64,000 nucleotides of DNA from Bombilactobacillus thymidiniphilus (GTDB lineage: Bacteria > Bacillota > Bacilli > Lactobacillales > Lactobacillaceae), in assembly GCF_023380245.1 (NCBI RefSeq), contig NZ_CP093365.1:744001-808000 (forward strand), in the 5' to 3' direction. Numbering within the stretch: the stretch's first letter is position 1; each line of letters begins with the position of its first letter. The position numbers and the translations under genes are program-made. Below, piece by piece: positions 55,608-64,000 of this stretch. The notes below the pieces were generated by a model. That model was not told the origin of the DNA. It did no database searches and worked only from the letters and a program-made list of their open reading frames with translations.

Positions 55608-56837
55608 ATGACAGAACCTGCAATCCATGTAACATCCGAAATTGGACCGTTAAAAACAGTGATTTTGAAACGGCCCCAGGCAGAAATTGAAAATATTACG
55701 CCGGACACTATGGAGCAATTATTATTTGATGATATTCCATATTTGCCCATTGCTCAAGCTGAGCATGATGATTTTGCACAAGTATTGCGTGATCATGGTA
55801 CAAAAGTACTTTATATGAACGAGTTAGCTGCGCAAGCTTTGACGGATCCGCAAATAAAAGCAGCATTTTTACGGCAAATGTTGCAAGAATCCGGTTTTAA
55901 TAAAGGAATTGTGTATGAGCAGCTATATGATTACTTACTAAATTTATCAGAACAAGCGATGGTGGATAAATTAATCGCTGGTGTGCGCAAAAAAGAATTG
56001 AATATGGAAAAATTGACGTTGCGTGATTTGGCAGAAGATCGTGCGAATCCTTTCTTGATTAATCCAATGCCCAATTCATACTTTACGCGTGATCCGGCAG
56101 CCGCTATCGGTGATGGTTTGTCTATCAACCATATGACTTTTGCTGCGCGACAACGCGAATCGCTATTTATGCAATATATTATTCAATATAATCCTCGCTT
56201 TAAAGGGCAAAATGTACCAGTTTGGCGTGATCGCAACCATCAAAGCCATATTGAGGGTGGCGACGAATTAGTTTTGAGTGATCATGTGTTAGCAATTGGT
56301 TTATCACAACGGACAACCGCTAGTGCTATTGAGGACATTGCAGGCAATTTATTTAAGAATAGTGCCTATGACACAGTTTTGGCAATCAGTATTCCGCATA
56401 ATCACGCTATGATGCATTTGGATACTGTTTTTACCATGATTAATTATGATCAATTCACAGTGCATCCAGCAATTTTGAATGATAATGCGCAATTGGATAT
56501 TTATATTTTGACACCTGGAGTTAATGGAACTATTAATATTAGCTATAGAAATGATTTGAAAAACGTTTTAAAAGAAGTTTTACACCAATCAAGCATTGAT
56601 TTATTGCCTACTGGCGGTGGTGATGCAGTTGTAGCTCCTCGTGAGCAGTGGAACGATGGTTCTAATACGTTAGCGATCGCGCCTGGTGAAGTAGTCACTT
56701 ATGATCGCAATTATGTCTCTAATGAATTGTTGCGTCAACACGGGATTATCGTGCATGAAGTACGTTCAAGTGAATTATCGCGTGGTCGAGGTGGTCCGCG
56801 TTGTATGTCGATGCCGATTGTACGTGATGATCTTTAA
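55608..56837 (+). CDS. arcA: Arginine deiminase
   Basis: ArcA (409 residues) converts arginine to citrulline and ammonia, the first step of the arginine deiminase pathway. Conserved parts include the start [29 protein letters not shown] near residue 163, [11 protein letters not shown] near 216, [11 protein letters not shown] near 265 and the catalytic Cys in [10 protein letters not shown] near the C-terminus. GGGGAGTG precedes ATG. First gene of arcABDC. The ammonia raises internal pH and the pathway yields ATP. Confidence 0.97.
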   Translation: MTEPAIHVTSEIGPLKTVILKRPQAEIENITPDTMEQLLFDDIPYLPIAQAEHDDFAQVLRDHGTKVLYMNELAAQALTDPQIKAAFLRQMLQESGFNKGIVYEQLYDYLLNLSEQAMVDKLIAGVRKKELNMEKLTLRDLAEDRANPFLINPMPNSYFTRDPAAAIGDGLSINHMTFAARQRESLFMQYIIQYNPRFKGQNVPVWRDRNHQSHIEGGDELVLSDHVLAIGLSQRTTASAIEDIAGNLFKNSAYDTVLAISIPHNHAMMHLDTVFTMINYDQFTVHPAILNDNAQLDIYILTPGVNGTINISYRNDLKNVLKEVLHQSSIDLLPTGGGDAVVAPREQWNDGSNTLAIAPGEVVTYDRNYVSNELLRQHGIIVHEVRSSELSRGRGGPRCMSMPIVRDDL

Positions 56838-56858
56838 AATATGAGGGGGAAATGAATT

Positions 56859-57914
56859 ATGGATTTACGATTTAATGGTCAACAAATGAGTCTTTTGCAA
56901 GGACGGAGTATTTTGGCAGAAACTTCAATGTCGCCAGCAGAAATGCAATATTTAGTGGATTTTGGTCTACATTTAAAATATTTAAAACGGCATAATATTC
57001 CACATCGTTATTTGGAAGGCAAGAGTATTGCGCTGATTTTTGAAAAAGCTTCGACGAGAACACGTTCTTCTTTTGTCACCGCAGCAGTCGAAATGGGTGC
57101 TTATCCGGATTATTTAGGTAAGGATGATATTCATTTGGGCGTCAAAGAATCTGTGGAAGACACTGCTAAAATCTTGGGTAGTATGTTTGATGGTATTGAA
57201 TTTCGTGGTTTTAAACAACAAACGGTCGATGATTTAGCTAAGTATTCTGGAGTACCTGTTTGGAATGGCTTAACTGATGAATGGCATCCCACTCAGACGA
57301 TTCCGGATTTGATGACTTTGAAAGAAAACTTTGGCTATTTGAAGGGTTTGACACTTACTTTTGTGGGTGATGGACATAACAATGTTGCTAATTCCTTGTT
57401 AGTGGGTGGCTCCATGCTAGGCGTTAATGTTCATATTGTAGCGCCAAAATCATTGTTGCCAGATTCTAAAAAAGTTGATTTAGCGCAAAAATATGCTGCT
57501 GAAAGTGGCGCAAAAATTATGATTACTGATGATATAGATAAAGGAGTTCGTGGTTCTAACGCAATTTACACTGATGTTTGGGTTTCGATGGGTGAAAACG
57601 ATTGGCAAGAGCGCATCAAATTACTTCATCCGTATCAAGTAAACATGGATCTAATGAAAAAGACACAAATGCCAGACGATCAGTTGATTTTTATGCACTG
57701 TCTGCCAGCTTTTCATGATGCAAGCACCGAATATGGGCAAAAAATTGCCAAAGAATATGGAATTACTGAAATGGAAGTTACTGATGAAGTGTTCCGGAGC
57801 CAGTATTCACGCGTTTTTGAAGAGGGTGAAAATCGCAAACACGGTATTAAAGCGATTATGGCAGCAACTTTAGGTGATTTATTTATTCCTGAGCTGACTA
57901 CTTTCAAAAAGTAG
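56859..57914 (+). CDS. arcB: Catabolic ornithine carbamoyltransferase
   Basis: ArcB (351 residues) splits citrulline to ornithine and carbamoyl phosphate. The carbamoyl phosphate motif STRTRSSF is near residue 65, [11 protein letters not shown] near 142, DVWVSMGE near 240 and the ornithine loop HCLPAFHD near 280. Length fits the catabolic type. It follows arcA by 21 bp. Confidence 0.96.
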   Translation: MDLRFNGQQMSLLQGRSILAETSMSPAEMQYLVDFGLHLKYLKRHNIPHRYLEGKSIALIFEKASTRTRSSFVTAAVEMGAYPDYLGKDDIHLGVKESVEDTAKILGSMFDGIEFRGFKQQTVDDLAKYSGVPVWNGLTDEWHPTQTIPDLMTLKENFGYLKGLTLTFVGDGHNNVANSLLVGGSMLGVNVHIVAPKSLLPDSKKVDLAQKYAAESGAKIMITDDIDKGVRGSNAIYTDVWVSMGENDWQERIKLLHPYQVNMDLMKKTQMPDDQLIFMHCLPAFHDASTEYGQKIAKEYGITEMEVTDEVFRSQYSRVFEEGENRKHGIKAIMAATLGDLFIPELTTFKK

Positions 57915-57939
57915 GCTTTAAAGGACACAGGAGAATGAT

Positions 57940-59358
57940 ATGGCTTCTAAGAAAGGAATTAGCAAATGGGGACTAACAGCTTTAATTGTTAGTTCTTCAA
58001 TCGGTACTGGAATATTTGGTATTACGAGTGATTTAGCACAGGCAGCAGCAACTGGTCCAGCATTATTAGCTTGGCTGTTTTGTGGAATTGGGATTTATGC
58101 GCTAGTGCTGTCTTTAAATAATTTAGCTAAAAAAAGACCCGAATTAACTTCAGGGATTGTTGGCTACGCCAAAGCTGCATTAGGACCATTGAGCGGATTT
58201 ATTAGTGGCTGGGGCTACTGGCTATCAGCTTGGCTTGGCAACATCGCTTTTGCAACGATGCTAATGAGTGCGGTAGGTTCATTTATTCCGTTATTCAAAG
58301 GTGGACAAAATTTACCTTCTATTATAGTGGCAATTATTTTAGTTTGGTTGCTAGCATGGTTAGTCAATCAAGGTGTGGAAAGCGCTAGCTTTGTAAATAT
58401 GATTGTCACAGTCTGTAAACTAATTCCCTTGTTGGTATTTGTAATTATTATGGGCTTGAGTTTTAAAATGGGCGTGTTTACTGCTGATTTTTGGGGGAAT
58501 ATGGCTAATAACTTGCTCCATGGCGGCAAAACGGTGAGTGTTTTTGAGCAAATGAAGCAAAGTGTCATGATTATTATGTGGGTCTTCATTGGTATTGAAG
58601 GCGCCAATGTTTTGGCAAACCGTGCTAAGAAACCTAGTGATGCACAAAAAGCAACAATTATGGGTTTGGCAACATTGATCTTGATCTACGTGTTTGCTTC
58701 TATGCTACCTTACGGCGTGCTAACACAATCTCAGTTGGCACATATGAGTCAACCGGCTATGGCGAATATTTTGCAAACTGTCGTCGGTTCTTGGGGACGA
58801 ATTATGCTTAATGTTGGACTCATCATTTCGACGTTGGGGGCTTGGCTTTCATGGACTTTATTGCCCGTAGAAACCACAGTCTTAATGGCGAAAGAACAGA
58901 CTTTGCCATCTTATTGGGGTAAATTAAATGCTAAAAAGTCGCCTACTATTTCACTAATAATTACTGGTGGCATGCAAACTTTATTCTTATTCACTTTGCT
59001 GGCAACCAAGTATGCTTATAACTTTGCTTACACGCTAGCTACTGCTGCTATTTTATTATGTTATTTGCTAGTTGGCGTGTACCAAATGAAATATTCTTAT
59101 CAGCAACGTGATTGGTGGCAATTCATTATTGGTATAATTGCTGCTGGCTTCCAGTTATTAGCAATGGTTTTAGCAGGTTGGCAGCAAGTCTTATTGACCA
59201 GCATTGCCTATTTGCCAGGCTTTTGTTTTTATGCATTAGCCTGCAAAGAATATGGGCATAAAATTACGAAAATAGAAAAATTAGTGATGACGCTAGTTGT
59301 CTTTTTGGCACTGATTACGATTGGATTGTTAATTAAAGGCGTCATCAAAATCAATTAG
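57940..59358 (+). CDS. arcD: Arginine/ornithine antiporter
   Basis: A 472-residue APC-superfamily transporter with 12 to 13 membrane segments and the N-terminal motif SSSIGTGIFGI. ArcD exchanges external arginine for internal ornithine, so no energy is spent. It stands between arcB and arcC, after AGGAGAATG. The order A-B-D-C is common among lactobacilli. Confidence 0.93.
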   Translation: MASKKGISKWGLTALIVSSSIGTGIFGITSDLAQAAATGPALLAWLFCGIGIYALVLSLNNLAKKRPELTSGIVGYAKAALGPLSGFISGWGYWLSAWLGNIAFATMLMSAVGSFIPLFKGGQNLPSIIVAIILVWLLAWLVNQGVESASFVNMIVTVCKLIPLLVFVIIMGLSFKMGVFTADFWGNMANNLLHGGKTVSVFEQMKQSVMIIMWVFIGIEGANVLANRAKKPSDAQKATIMGLATLILIYVFASMLPYGVLTQSQLAHMSQPAMANILQTVVGSWGRIMLNVGLIISTLGAWLSWTLLPVETTVLMAKEQTLPSYWGKLNAKKSPTISLIITGGMQTLFLFTLLATKYAYNFAYTLATAAILLCYLLVGVYQMKYSYQQRDWWQFIIGIIAAGFQLLAMVLAGWQQVLLTSIAYLPGFCFYALACKEYGHKITKIEKLVMTLVVFLALITIGLLIKGVIKIN

Positions 59359-59371
59359 TTGGAGGGAGCAA

Positions 59372-60316
59372 ATGACAAAACAACGTATAGTGGTTGCTTT
59401 GGGTGGCAATGCTATTTTGACTAAAGACCCGACTGCGAAAGCACAACGGCAAGCCGTACAAAAAACAGCACAAGCTTTAATTAATTTTGTGAAAAATGGT
59501 GACGAATTGGTTGTGACACATGGAAATGGTCCTCAAGTAGGCAATTTATTGTTGCAGCAATTAAATTCTAATAGTGCGCAAAATCCAGCAATGCCACTTG
59601 ATACTGTGGGTGCCATGACGCAGGGAAGCATCGGTTATTGGCTACAAAATGCGCTGCAGGAACAATTAGCTAATAACGCGATTACAAAGTCAGTTTTGAC
59701 AATTGTTACGCAAACAATTGTGGCAAGTGATGATCCGGCTTTTGAACATTTGTCTAAGCCAATTGGACCGTTTTATACAAAAGAACAATTAACAGATATT
59801 CAAAATAAATATCCTAATTGGACCTTAGTAGAAGATGCTGGGCGTGGATATCGACGGGTAGTGGCTTCACCTAAACCGCAGCGCATTCAAGAAGCAGCAG
59901 CTATCAAGCAGGTGGTCGATGCAGGTATGATCCCGATTGTGTCAGGTGGCGGAGGTATCCCCGTGGTTGTCAAAGGCGATCAGCTGATCGGTCAAGAAGC
60001 AGTCATTGATAAAGATTTCAGTGCTGCCAAAGTGGCGGAATTGGTTGATGCAGATCGCTTACTAATTTTAACTTCGGTTAGCAATGTGTTTCGTCATTAT
60101 GGCACTGCTGACCAGCAAGCATTGACCCAAGTTAAAGTCAAGGAATTGCAAAAATATATTGCTCAAAAAGAATTTGCTGCTGGCAGTATGTTGCCAAAAG
60201 TGCAAGCGGCACTAGATTTTGTACAGCATAGTGGCAAAGAAGCGGTAATTGGTTCTTTAGCTGATGTTACACAAATTATTGCTGGTCGAGCGGGTACTAT
60301 AATTCAACCAGACTAA
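59372..60316 (+). CDS. arcC: Carbamate kinase
   Basis: ArcC (314 residues) makes ATP from carbamoyl phosphate and ADP, the energy-yielding step. The N-terminal ALGGNAIL and THGNGPQVGNLLLQ motifs, the middle PIVSGGGGIPVV, and EFAAGSMLPKVQA near residue 270 are conserved. It is 13 bp after arcD and ends at a strong terminator. Confidence 0.96.
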   Translation: MTKQRIVVALGGNAILTKDPTAKAQRQAVQKTAQALINFVKNGDELVVTHGNGPQVGNLLLQQLNSNSAQNPAMPLDTVGAMTQGSIGYWLQNALQEQLANNAITKSVLTIVTQTIVASDDPAFEHLSKPIGPFYTKEQLTDIQNKYPNWTLVEDAGRGYRRVVASPKPQRIQEAAAIKQVVDAGMIPIVSGGGGIPVVVKGDQLIGQEAVIDKDFSAAKVAELVDADRLLILTSVSNVFRHYGTADQQALTQVKVKELQKYIAQKEFAAGSMLPKVQAALDFVQHSGKEAVIGSLADVTQIIAGRAGTIIQPD

Positions 60317-60349
60317 ATAAAAAATCCTACCTAAGGTAGGATTTTTTTA
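60317..60349. terminator. Bidirectional terminator between arcC and the lysine permease gene
   Basis: AAATCCTACC (60322-60331) pairs with GGTAGGATTT (60335-60344) around a 3-nt loop, with A and T runs on both sides. It overlaps the last codon of the converging permease gene. Confidence 0.92.
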
Positions 60350-61789
60350 GCGATCGCTGGAAACATCAATGTCTTTTAAAGGGATAATCTTGGTGTGATT
60401 TTTCCATTTATAAGCAAAATATAAAATTAATACTAATGGAACACTAATATAGGTAACACCAATTTGTTGCCAATCCCATTTGACAAAAGCTTCGATATTT
60501 TGTCCTCCAATAACCACAATACATAAAATTAAAGCGATGATTGGTCCAAGCGGAAATAATTTAGCATGATATTTTAGTTCGCTCAAGTCATGTCCTTGAA
60601 GTACGAAAGCTTTGCGGAAACGGTAGTGACTCAAGGCAATACCAATCCAAGCAATAAAACCGGTTAAACCTGAAGCAGCTACTAGCCACATATAAATTTT
60701 ATCGCCAAAAATGCTAGTAGCAAAAGTTATTAATGAAACGACCGTTGTGGCAATTAAAGCAGCTAACGGAATGCCTTGTTTAGTAGTTTTAGCAAAAAAT
60801 TTAGGTGCGTAATTGTCTTTAGCTAAGGCATAAAGCATTCTAGTGGAAGCATAAGCACCAGAATTAGCTGATGATAAGACGGAAGTTAGCACCACGGCAT
60901 TCATTAAACCAGCCGCAAAAGCTAAGCCTGCACGTTTGAAAACGAGAGTGAATGGTGAAACAGCAATGTTACCGTTAGCAGCACTGAGTAGATTAGGACT
61001 AGTATAAGGAATTAAAGCTGCAATAACGAAAATAGATAAAATATAGAATAATAAAATGCGCCAGAAAACATCTTTAATTGCCTTAGGGACTGCCCTAGAA
61101 GGATCTTCTGATTCGCCTGCTGTTACACCAATTAATTCTGTTCCTTGGAATGAAAAACCAGCAATCAAAAAGACACTCAAAATAGCTGGAAAACCGCCGA
61201 CAAAAGGTGCTTTTTTGTAGGTGAAATTCTTCAAACCAATTGCTGGTTGAGTCATAATGCCAAAAATCATCGCAAAACCAATAACTAAGAATATAATTAC
61301 TGTAATTACTTTGATTAATGATAGCCAATATTCAGTTTCACCGAAAGTCGAAACTGTTAAAGCATTGATTAAGAAGATGACGACTAAAACCAATAAGCTC
61401 CAAATCCAGCCGGGAGTGTGTGGCAACCAATATTTGATTAATAGTGCGGCAGTTGAAATGTCCACTGCCACCGTAATGGCCCAATTAAACCAATAATTCC
61501 AGCCCATTGCAAAACCCAAAGCTGGATCAACATAGCGTGCATTATAAGTTGCAAAAGAACCGGAAACTGGCAAATTAGTTGCTAGTTCACCTAAGCTGGT
61601 CATTAAAAAGTAAACCATGATTCCCATAGCCGCATAAGCGATCAATCCGCCTCCTGGGCCTGCTTGTGAAATTGTTGATCCTGAAGTCATGAATAAGCCG
61701 GTACCAATACAACCACCTAGGGCAATCATCGACACATGGCGTGTCTTGAGATTGCGCTGAACCTGATGGTCAGTGTCTTGTTGTTGCAT
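60347..61789 (-). CDS. lysP: Amino-acid permease, probably lysine-specific (LysP type)
   Basis: A 480-residue APC-family permease with 12 membrane segments, the N-terminal motif GGCIGTGLFMTSG and GELATNLPVSGSFATY, and the family loop ASSACELVTE absent. The upstream leader is a lysine riboswitch, which makes lysine the probable substrate. The frame runs 24 codons upstream to 61861, across the riboswitch terminator, but AGGAGG precedes the ATG at 61789, which starts MQQQDTDHQVQ. Converges on arcC with a shared terminator. Confidence 0.9.
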   Translation of the reverse strand: MQQQDTDHQVQRNLKTRHVSMIALGGCIGTGLFMTSGSTISQAGPGGGLIAYAAMGIMVYFLMTSLGELATNLPVSGSFATYNARYVDPALGFAMGWNYWFNWAITVAVDISTAALLIKYWLPHTPGWIWSLLVLVVIFLINALTVSTFGETEYWLSLIKVITVIIFLVIGFAMIFGIMTQPAIGLKNFTYKKAPFVGGFPAILSVFLIAGFSFQGTELIGVTAGESEDPSRAVPKAIKDVFWRILLFYILSIFVIAALIPYTSPNLLSAANGNIAVSPFTLVFKRAGLAFAAGLMNAVVLTSVLSSANSGAYASTRMLYALAKDNYAPKFFAKTTKQGIPLAALIATTVVSLITFATSIFGDKIYMWLVAASGLTGFIAWIGIALSHYRFRKAFVLQGHDLSELKYHAKLFPLGPIIALILCIVVIGGQNIEAFVKWDWQQIGVTYISVPLVLILYFAYKWKNHTKIIPLKDIDVSSDR

Positions 61790-61832
61790 GAAAAATCCTC
61801 CTAGTTTTAGAAGAAACCTACAGACGATTAAA

Positions 61833-61858
61833 GCCCCTTTGCTAATAAGCAAAGAGGC
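61833..61858 (-). terminator. Riboswitch-controlled terminator before the permease gene
   Basis: On the minus strand GCCTCTTTGC pairs with GCAAAGGGGC (one G-U pair) around a 6-nt loop, then TTTAAT. It lies between the lysine riboswitch and the permease start and is the probable transcriptional off-switch, with a short T-tract. Confidence 0.75.
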
Positions 61859-61872
61859 CACTGATTGACAAT

Positions 61873-62048
61873 CGTAGATAGCACTCCGTGATGTTATTTG
61901 ATCACGACAGTTTCAGATCTCTTAAATCTGAACCCAACAGACTTTTGTAACAGCAAAAGTTGTTTCGGCTGAAAATCCTTTAGTTTAGTATCTGCAGTGC
62001 TGCTACACCTCAACTAAATTACTAATAAGTTCAGCAACCTCTTCTTTG
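61873..62048 (-). ncRNA. Lysine riboswitch (L box)
   Basis: The minus-strand RNA holds the L-box landmarks in order: AGAGGTTGC and GAACTTATTAGTA at the 5' side of the junction, then AGCCGAAAC, a P4-like GTTGGGTT region, and near the 3' end CTGTCGTGATC followed by ATCACGGAGTGCTATCT, matching the conserved CUGUC...GGAGGGCUAUCU part of P5/P1. It should fold lysine-bound into a terminator-on state for the permease gene. Confidence 0.85.
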
Positions 62049-62222
62049 ATTTATTACTAGAAATTAATTTTAAATTAATTTTGCCAAAAGTCAACTATCT
62101 TATGACGATTACCAGTATAATTTAGGAAAATTAATTGACGTATGCTAAGAAAGTGCATTAGACTTATTATTGTATAGTATATAATATTCGTGGCTGTGTT
62201 GTAATAAAGGGGGAACCATATT

Positions 62223-62420
62223 ATGGATAAAATGGAAATTTCTGCTGCTGTTCAAAAGGCAATTAGTGAAGAATACGATGTGATGGCGCAGAATTTGGCT
62301 GAACGCTTATCTGAAGCTGTTTCGGTTAATTTCAACGACTTAAATGAAAATTTAGTGGCGACAATGTATAGCGAATTAGAACAAACTTTGAAACCAGCTA
62401 TTTTGCGACAATTATACTGA
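62223..62420 (+). CDS. Small acidic protein of unknown function
   Basis: A 65-residue protein, mainly helical by composition (Met/Glu/Ala/Leu-rich), without membrane segment or known motif. AAAGGGGG lies 9 nt before the ATG, and AT-rich DNA with TATAAT-like boxes precedes it, so it is likely expressed. Stands alone upstream of an ECF S component gene, from which it is separated by 101 bp. No function can be named. Confidence 0.6.
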   Translation: MDKMEISAAVQKAISEEYDVMAQNLAERLSEAVSVNFNDLNENLVATMYSELEQTLKPAILRQLY

Positions 62421-62521
62421 TTTTTTGTGTAATTTTATAAAGAGCGGTTACATACGTAACTCGTTGTTGTTGTCGTGGATTAGTATAATAGTTTGTACAT
62501 TGTAAACGAGAGGTGAATAAG

Positions 62522-63115
62522 GTGAACAAAGGTAAAGCTTATAAAATAGCTATTCGAGCAATTTTAATTGCAATCATTATCATTCAAACTATGACGCCTT
62601 TTTTAGGTTTTATACCTTTAGGCATTATTAATATCACAATTGTGCATATTACAGTTATTGTCGCGGCAATTGTTTTGAGCCCAGCAGATGGGGCTTTAAT
62701 TGGCTTAATTTGGGGACTGGGAACAATGTTGCGAGCCTATACCGCGCCAACATCTCCGCTGGATACATTAGTATTTACTAATCCCATTATCGCAGTTTTG
62801 CCTCGTGTTTTAGTAGGCTATTTTGCAGGGATTACTTATCGATTTTTCAAAAATAAATTTCATAAAGCAGTTTTAAGCATGACGATTGCGTCCGTCGTAG
62901 GGACGTTGACGAATACAGTATTTGTTTTAGGCTTGATGCGAATTATGTATGCTTCAGCTATGGCTTCTTCTTATGGTACTAGCGTTAGTTTGTTGAATAA
63001 AACAATTATGGGAGTCGTAGCTTCTAACGGCATACCAGAATTAATTGCAGCAGTAATCATCGTACCAATTATCTGTAGTGCACTGTTCAAAGCTAATAAA
63101 TTTTTACGAACGTAA
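62522..63115 (+). CDS. ECF transporter S component (vitamin-binding)
   Basis: A 197-residue integral membrane protein with about six membrane segments, N-terminal AIRAILIAIIIIQTMTPFLG and the segment ITVIVAAIVLSPADGALIGLIWG typical of the S-component fold. Pantothenate or another vitamin is possible by general similarity; the substrate is not fixed. It needs the EcfA1-A2-T module encoded elsewhere. A GTG at 62522 after GAGAGG is the chosen start; a GTG at 62513 overlaps that site. No riboswitch was recognised in its short leader. Confidence 0.85.
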   Translation: MNKGKAYKIAIRAILIAIIIIQTMTPFLGFIPLGIINITIVHITVIVAAIVLSPADGALIGLIWGLGTMLRAYTAPTSPLDTLVFTNPIIAVLPRVLVGYFAGITYRFFKNKFHKAVLSMTIASVVGTLTNTVFVLGLMRIMYASAMASSYGTSVSLLNKTIMGVVASNGIPELIAAVIIVPIICSALFKANKFLRT

Positions 63116-63136
63116 TCTTAATAAGGAAGGTTAGAT

Positions 63137-64000
63137 TTGTCACTTTTTTTCACCGTATTATTAATGATCATTGCAACAGTTGTTGCTAATATTTTATATT
63201 CACTGTATTCCAAAATTCCACTAGCTTTTTACCAAATTGGCTTGGGGTTTGCTATTTCGTGGTTTCCGCAATTTTCCCATTTTCAATTGAAATCGGAAAT
63301 TTTTTTTCTAGTAATTATAGCGCCATTGATGTTTCAAGAAGGCAAGAATACTGACTATAAAGTACTTAAAAAGAATTTGAAGAATGTTATTTCGTTGGCT
63401 GTTGTTTTAGCACTTGTGACAATCATTGTCGGCGGTGCTTTAGTGCATTTTTTGTGGGCAGCATTACCCTTGTCTTTGGCTTTTGTTTTATTGTCAATTT
63501 TGGCACCAACTGATGCTGTTGCAGTGTCATCGATTACTTCTAACGTCGAAGTTCCTGAACCGGTTATGAATACACTGGAAAATGAATCCCTATTCAATGA
63601 TGCTTCTGGTTTAGTAGTAATGAACTTAGCTTTGCTATCTTTTGCAACTGGCAAGTTTCATTTGTGGAGCAGTATTGGGAATTTTTTGTTTGTTTTTATT
63701 GGCGGTGTTGTTGTTGGAGCTTTACTAGGATTTATATTTGTTTCTCTACAAATAATCTGTCAACGTCATTTGTTTGATTCAACTTCGATAATGGTTCCCT
63801 TAAATGTCATGACCCCCTTTTTAGTTTATTTGATGGCAGAAGAACTACATATGTCTGGTATTTTGGCAGTAGTAGCTGCGGGTGTTGTGCAGGGCATTTA
63901 TCGCAAGCGTTTGTTATTGACGTCTTCATCACATCAAATGATATTGTCCTCTACATGGGATATAATTACTAATTTATTAAACGGTTTTGTATTTGTCTTA
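63137..64000 (+). CDS. Na+/H+ antiporter, N-terminal part (cut by window edge)
   Basis: The frame starts at TTG 63137, 6 nt after AAGGAAGG, and stays open to the window end (288 residues seen). It is a CPA1-type cation:proton antiporter with many membrane segments. The conserved ion-site motifs LAPTDAVAVSS near residue 130 and ENESLFNDASGLVV near 155 (family pattern with Asn-Asp) are present. The gene follows the ECF gene by 21 bp. The TTG start and window edge explain why it may be missed in simple scans. Confidence 0.9.
   Translation, partial: MSLFFTVLLMIIATVVANILYSLYSKIPLAFYQIGLGFAISWFPQFSHFQLKSEIFFLVIIAPLMFQEGKNTDYKVLKKNLKNVISLAVVLALVTIIVGGALVHFLWAALPLSLAFVLLSILAPTDAVAVSSITSNVEVPEPVMNTLENESLFNDASGLVVMNLALLSFATGKFHLWSSIGNFLFVFIGGVVVGALLGFIFVSLQIICQRHLFDSTSIMVPLNVMTPFLVYLMAEELHMSGILAVVAAGVVQGIYRKRLLLTSSSHQMILSSTWDIITNLLNGFVFVL

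Overview
The window is a low-GC Gram-positive chromosome segment carrying the replication origin. Gene content fits a member of the Lactobacillaceae. The evidence is the order rplI, gdpP, rpsR, ssb, rpsF, gyrA, gyrB, recF, S4 protein, dnaN, dnaA on one strand and rpmH, rnpA, yidC, jag, mnmE, mnmG on the other, together with an arcABDC operon, cydABDC without haem synthesis genes, ECF transport and LXG toxins. The genus cannot be fixed from the sequence alone; a host-associated lactobacillus with a partial respiratory chain is a guess.

Layout. Positions 1-16.9 kb hold the left replichore on the minus strand: purA, an unrecognised four-module protein, dnaB, an inserted lrgAB pair, rplI-gdpP, rpsF-ssb-rpsR, gyrBA, recF, the S4 protein and dnaN. 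The origin is bipartite: about 485 bp of degenerate DnaA boxes upstream of dnaA, and a second part between dnaA and dnaN with perfect DnaA boxes, six TAG/TAA trinucleotides and an AT-rich tract. Positions 18.9-24.4 kb hold the right replichore on the plus strand. ParB-type parS sites occur at 256, 394 and 34205, with a weaker one at 9276, although parA/parB are not in their common place after mnmG.

Positions 24.4-43.5 kb are metabolic: nagB behind a promoter with two NagR-like operators, a type II NADH dehydrogenase, ackA, an aldo/keto reductase, a MenA-like prenyltransferase, a polyprenyl diphosphate synthase, a nitroreductase and cydABDC. Ndh, MenA-like protein, polyprenyl synthase and cytochrome bd together can form a short NADH-to-oxygen chain using imported quinone precursor and haem. 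A repeat-rich membrane protein follows, then a peptide cluster (lipoprotein OppA, D-aminopeptidase DppA, M42 peptidase, ProC).

Positions 43.6-50.7 kb are the accessory part. A MacB-type ABC transporter is followed by an eight-gene minus-strand cassette: two small helical partners, an LXG protein ending in a glycine-zipper domain, three tandem paralogous membrane proteins (candidate immunity proteins) and two DUF4176 proteins. No type VII secretion core genes lie in the window. Positions 50.9-60.3 kb carry an oxidoreductase, PdxK-like kinase and MFS operon, a Bax1-I protein, a GntR regulator and the arginine deiminase operon arcABDC with a cre site. Positions 60.3-64 kb carry an amino-acid permease behind a lysine riboswitch (so probably a lysine permease), a 65-residue unknown protein, an ECF S component and a truncated Na+/H+ antiporter.

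No rRNA, tRNA, insertion sequence, prophage or CRISPR array was seen.
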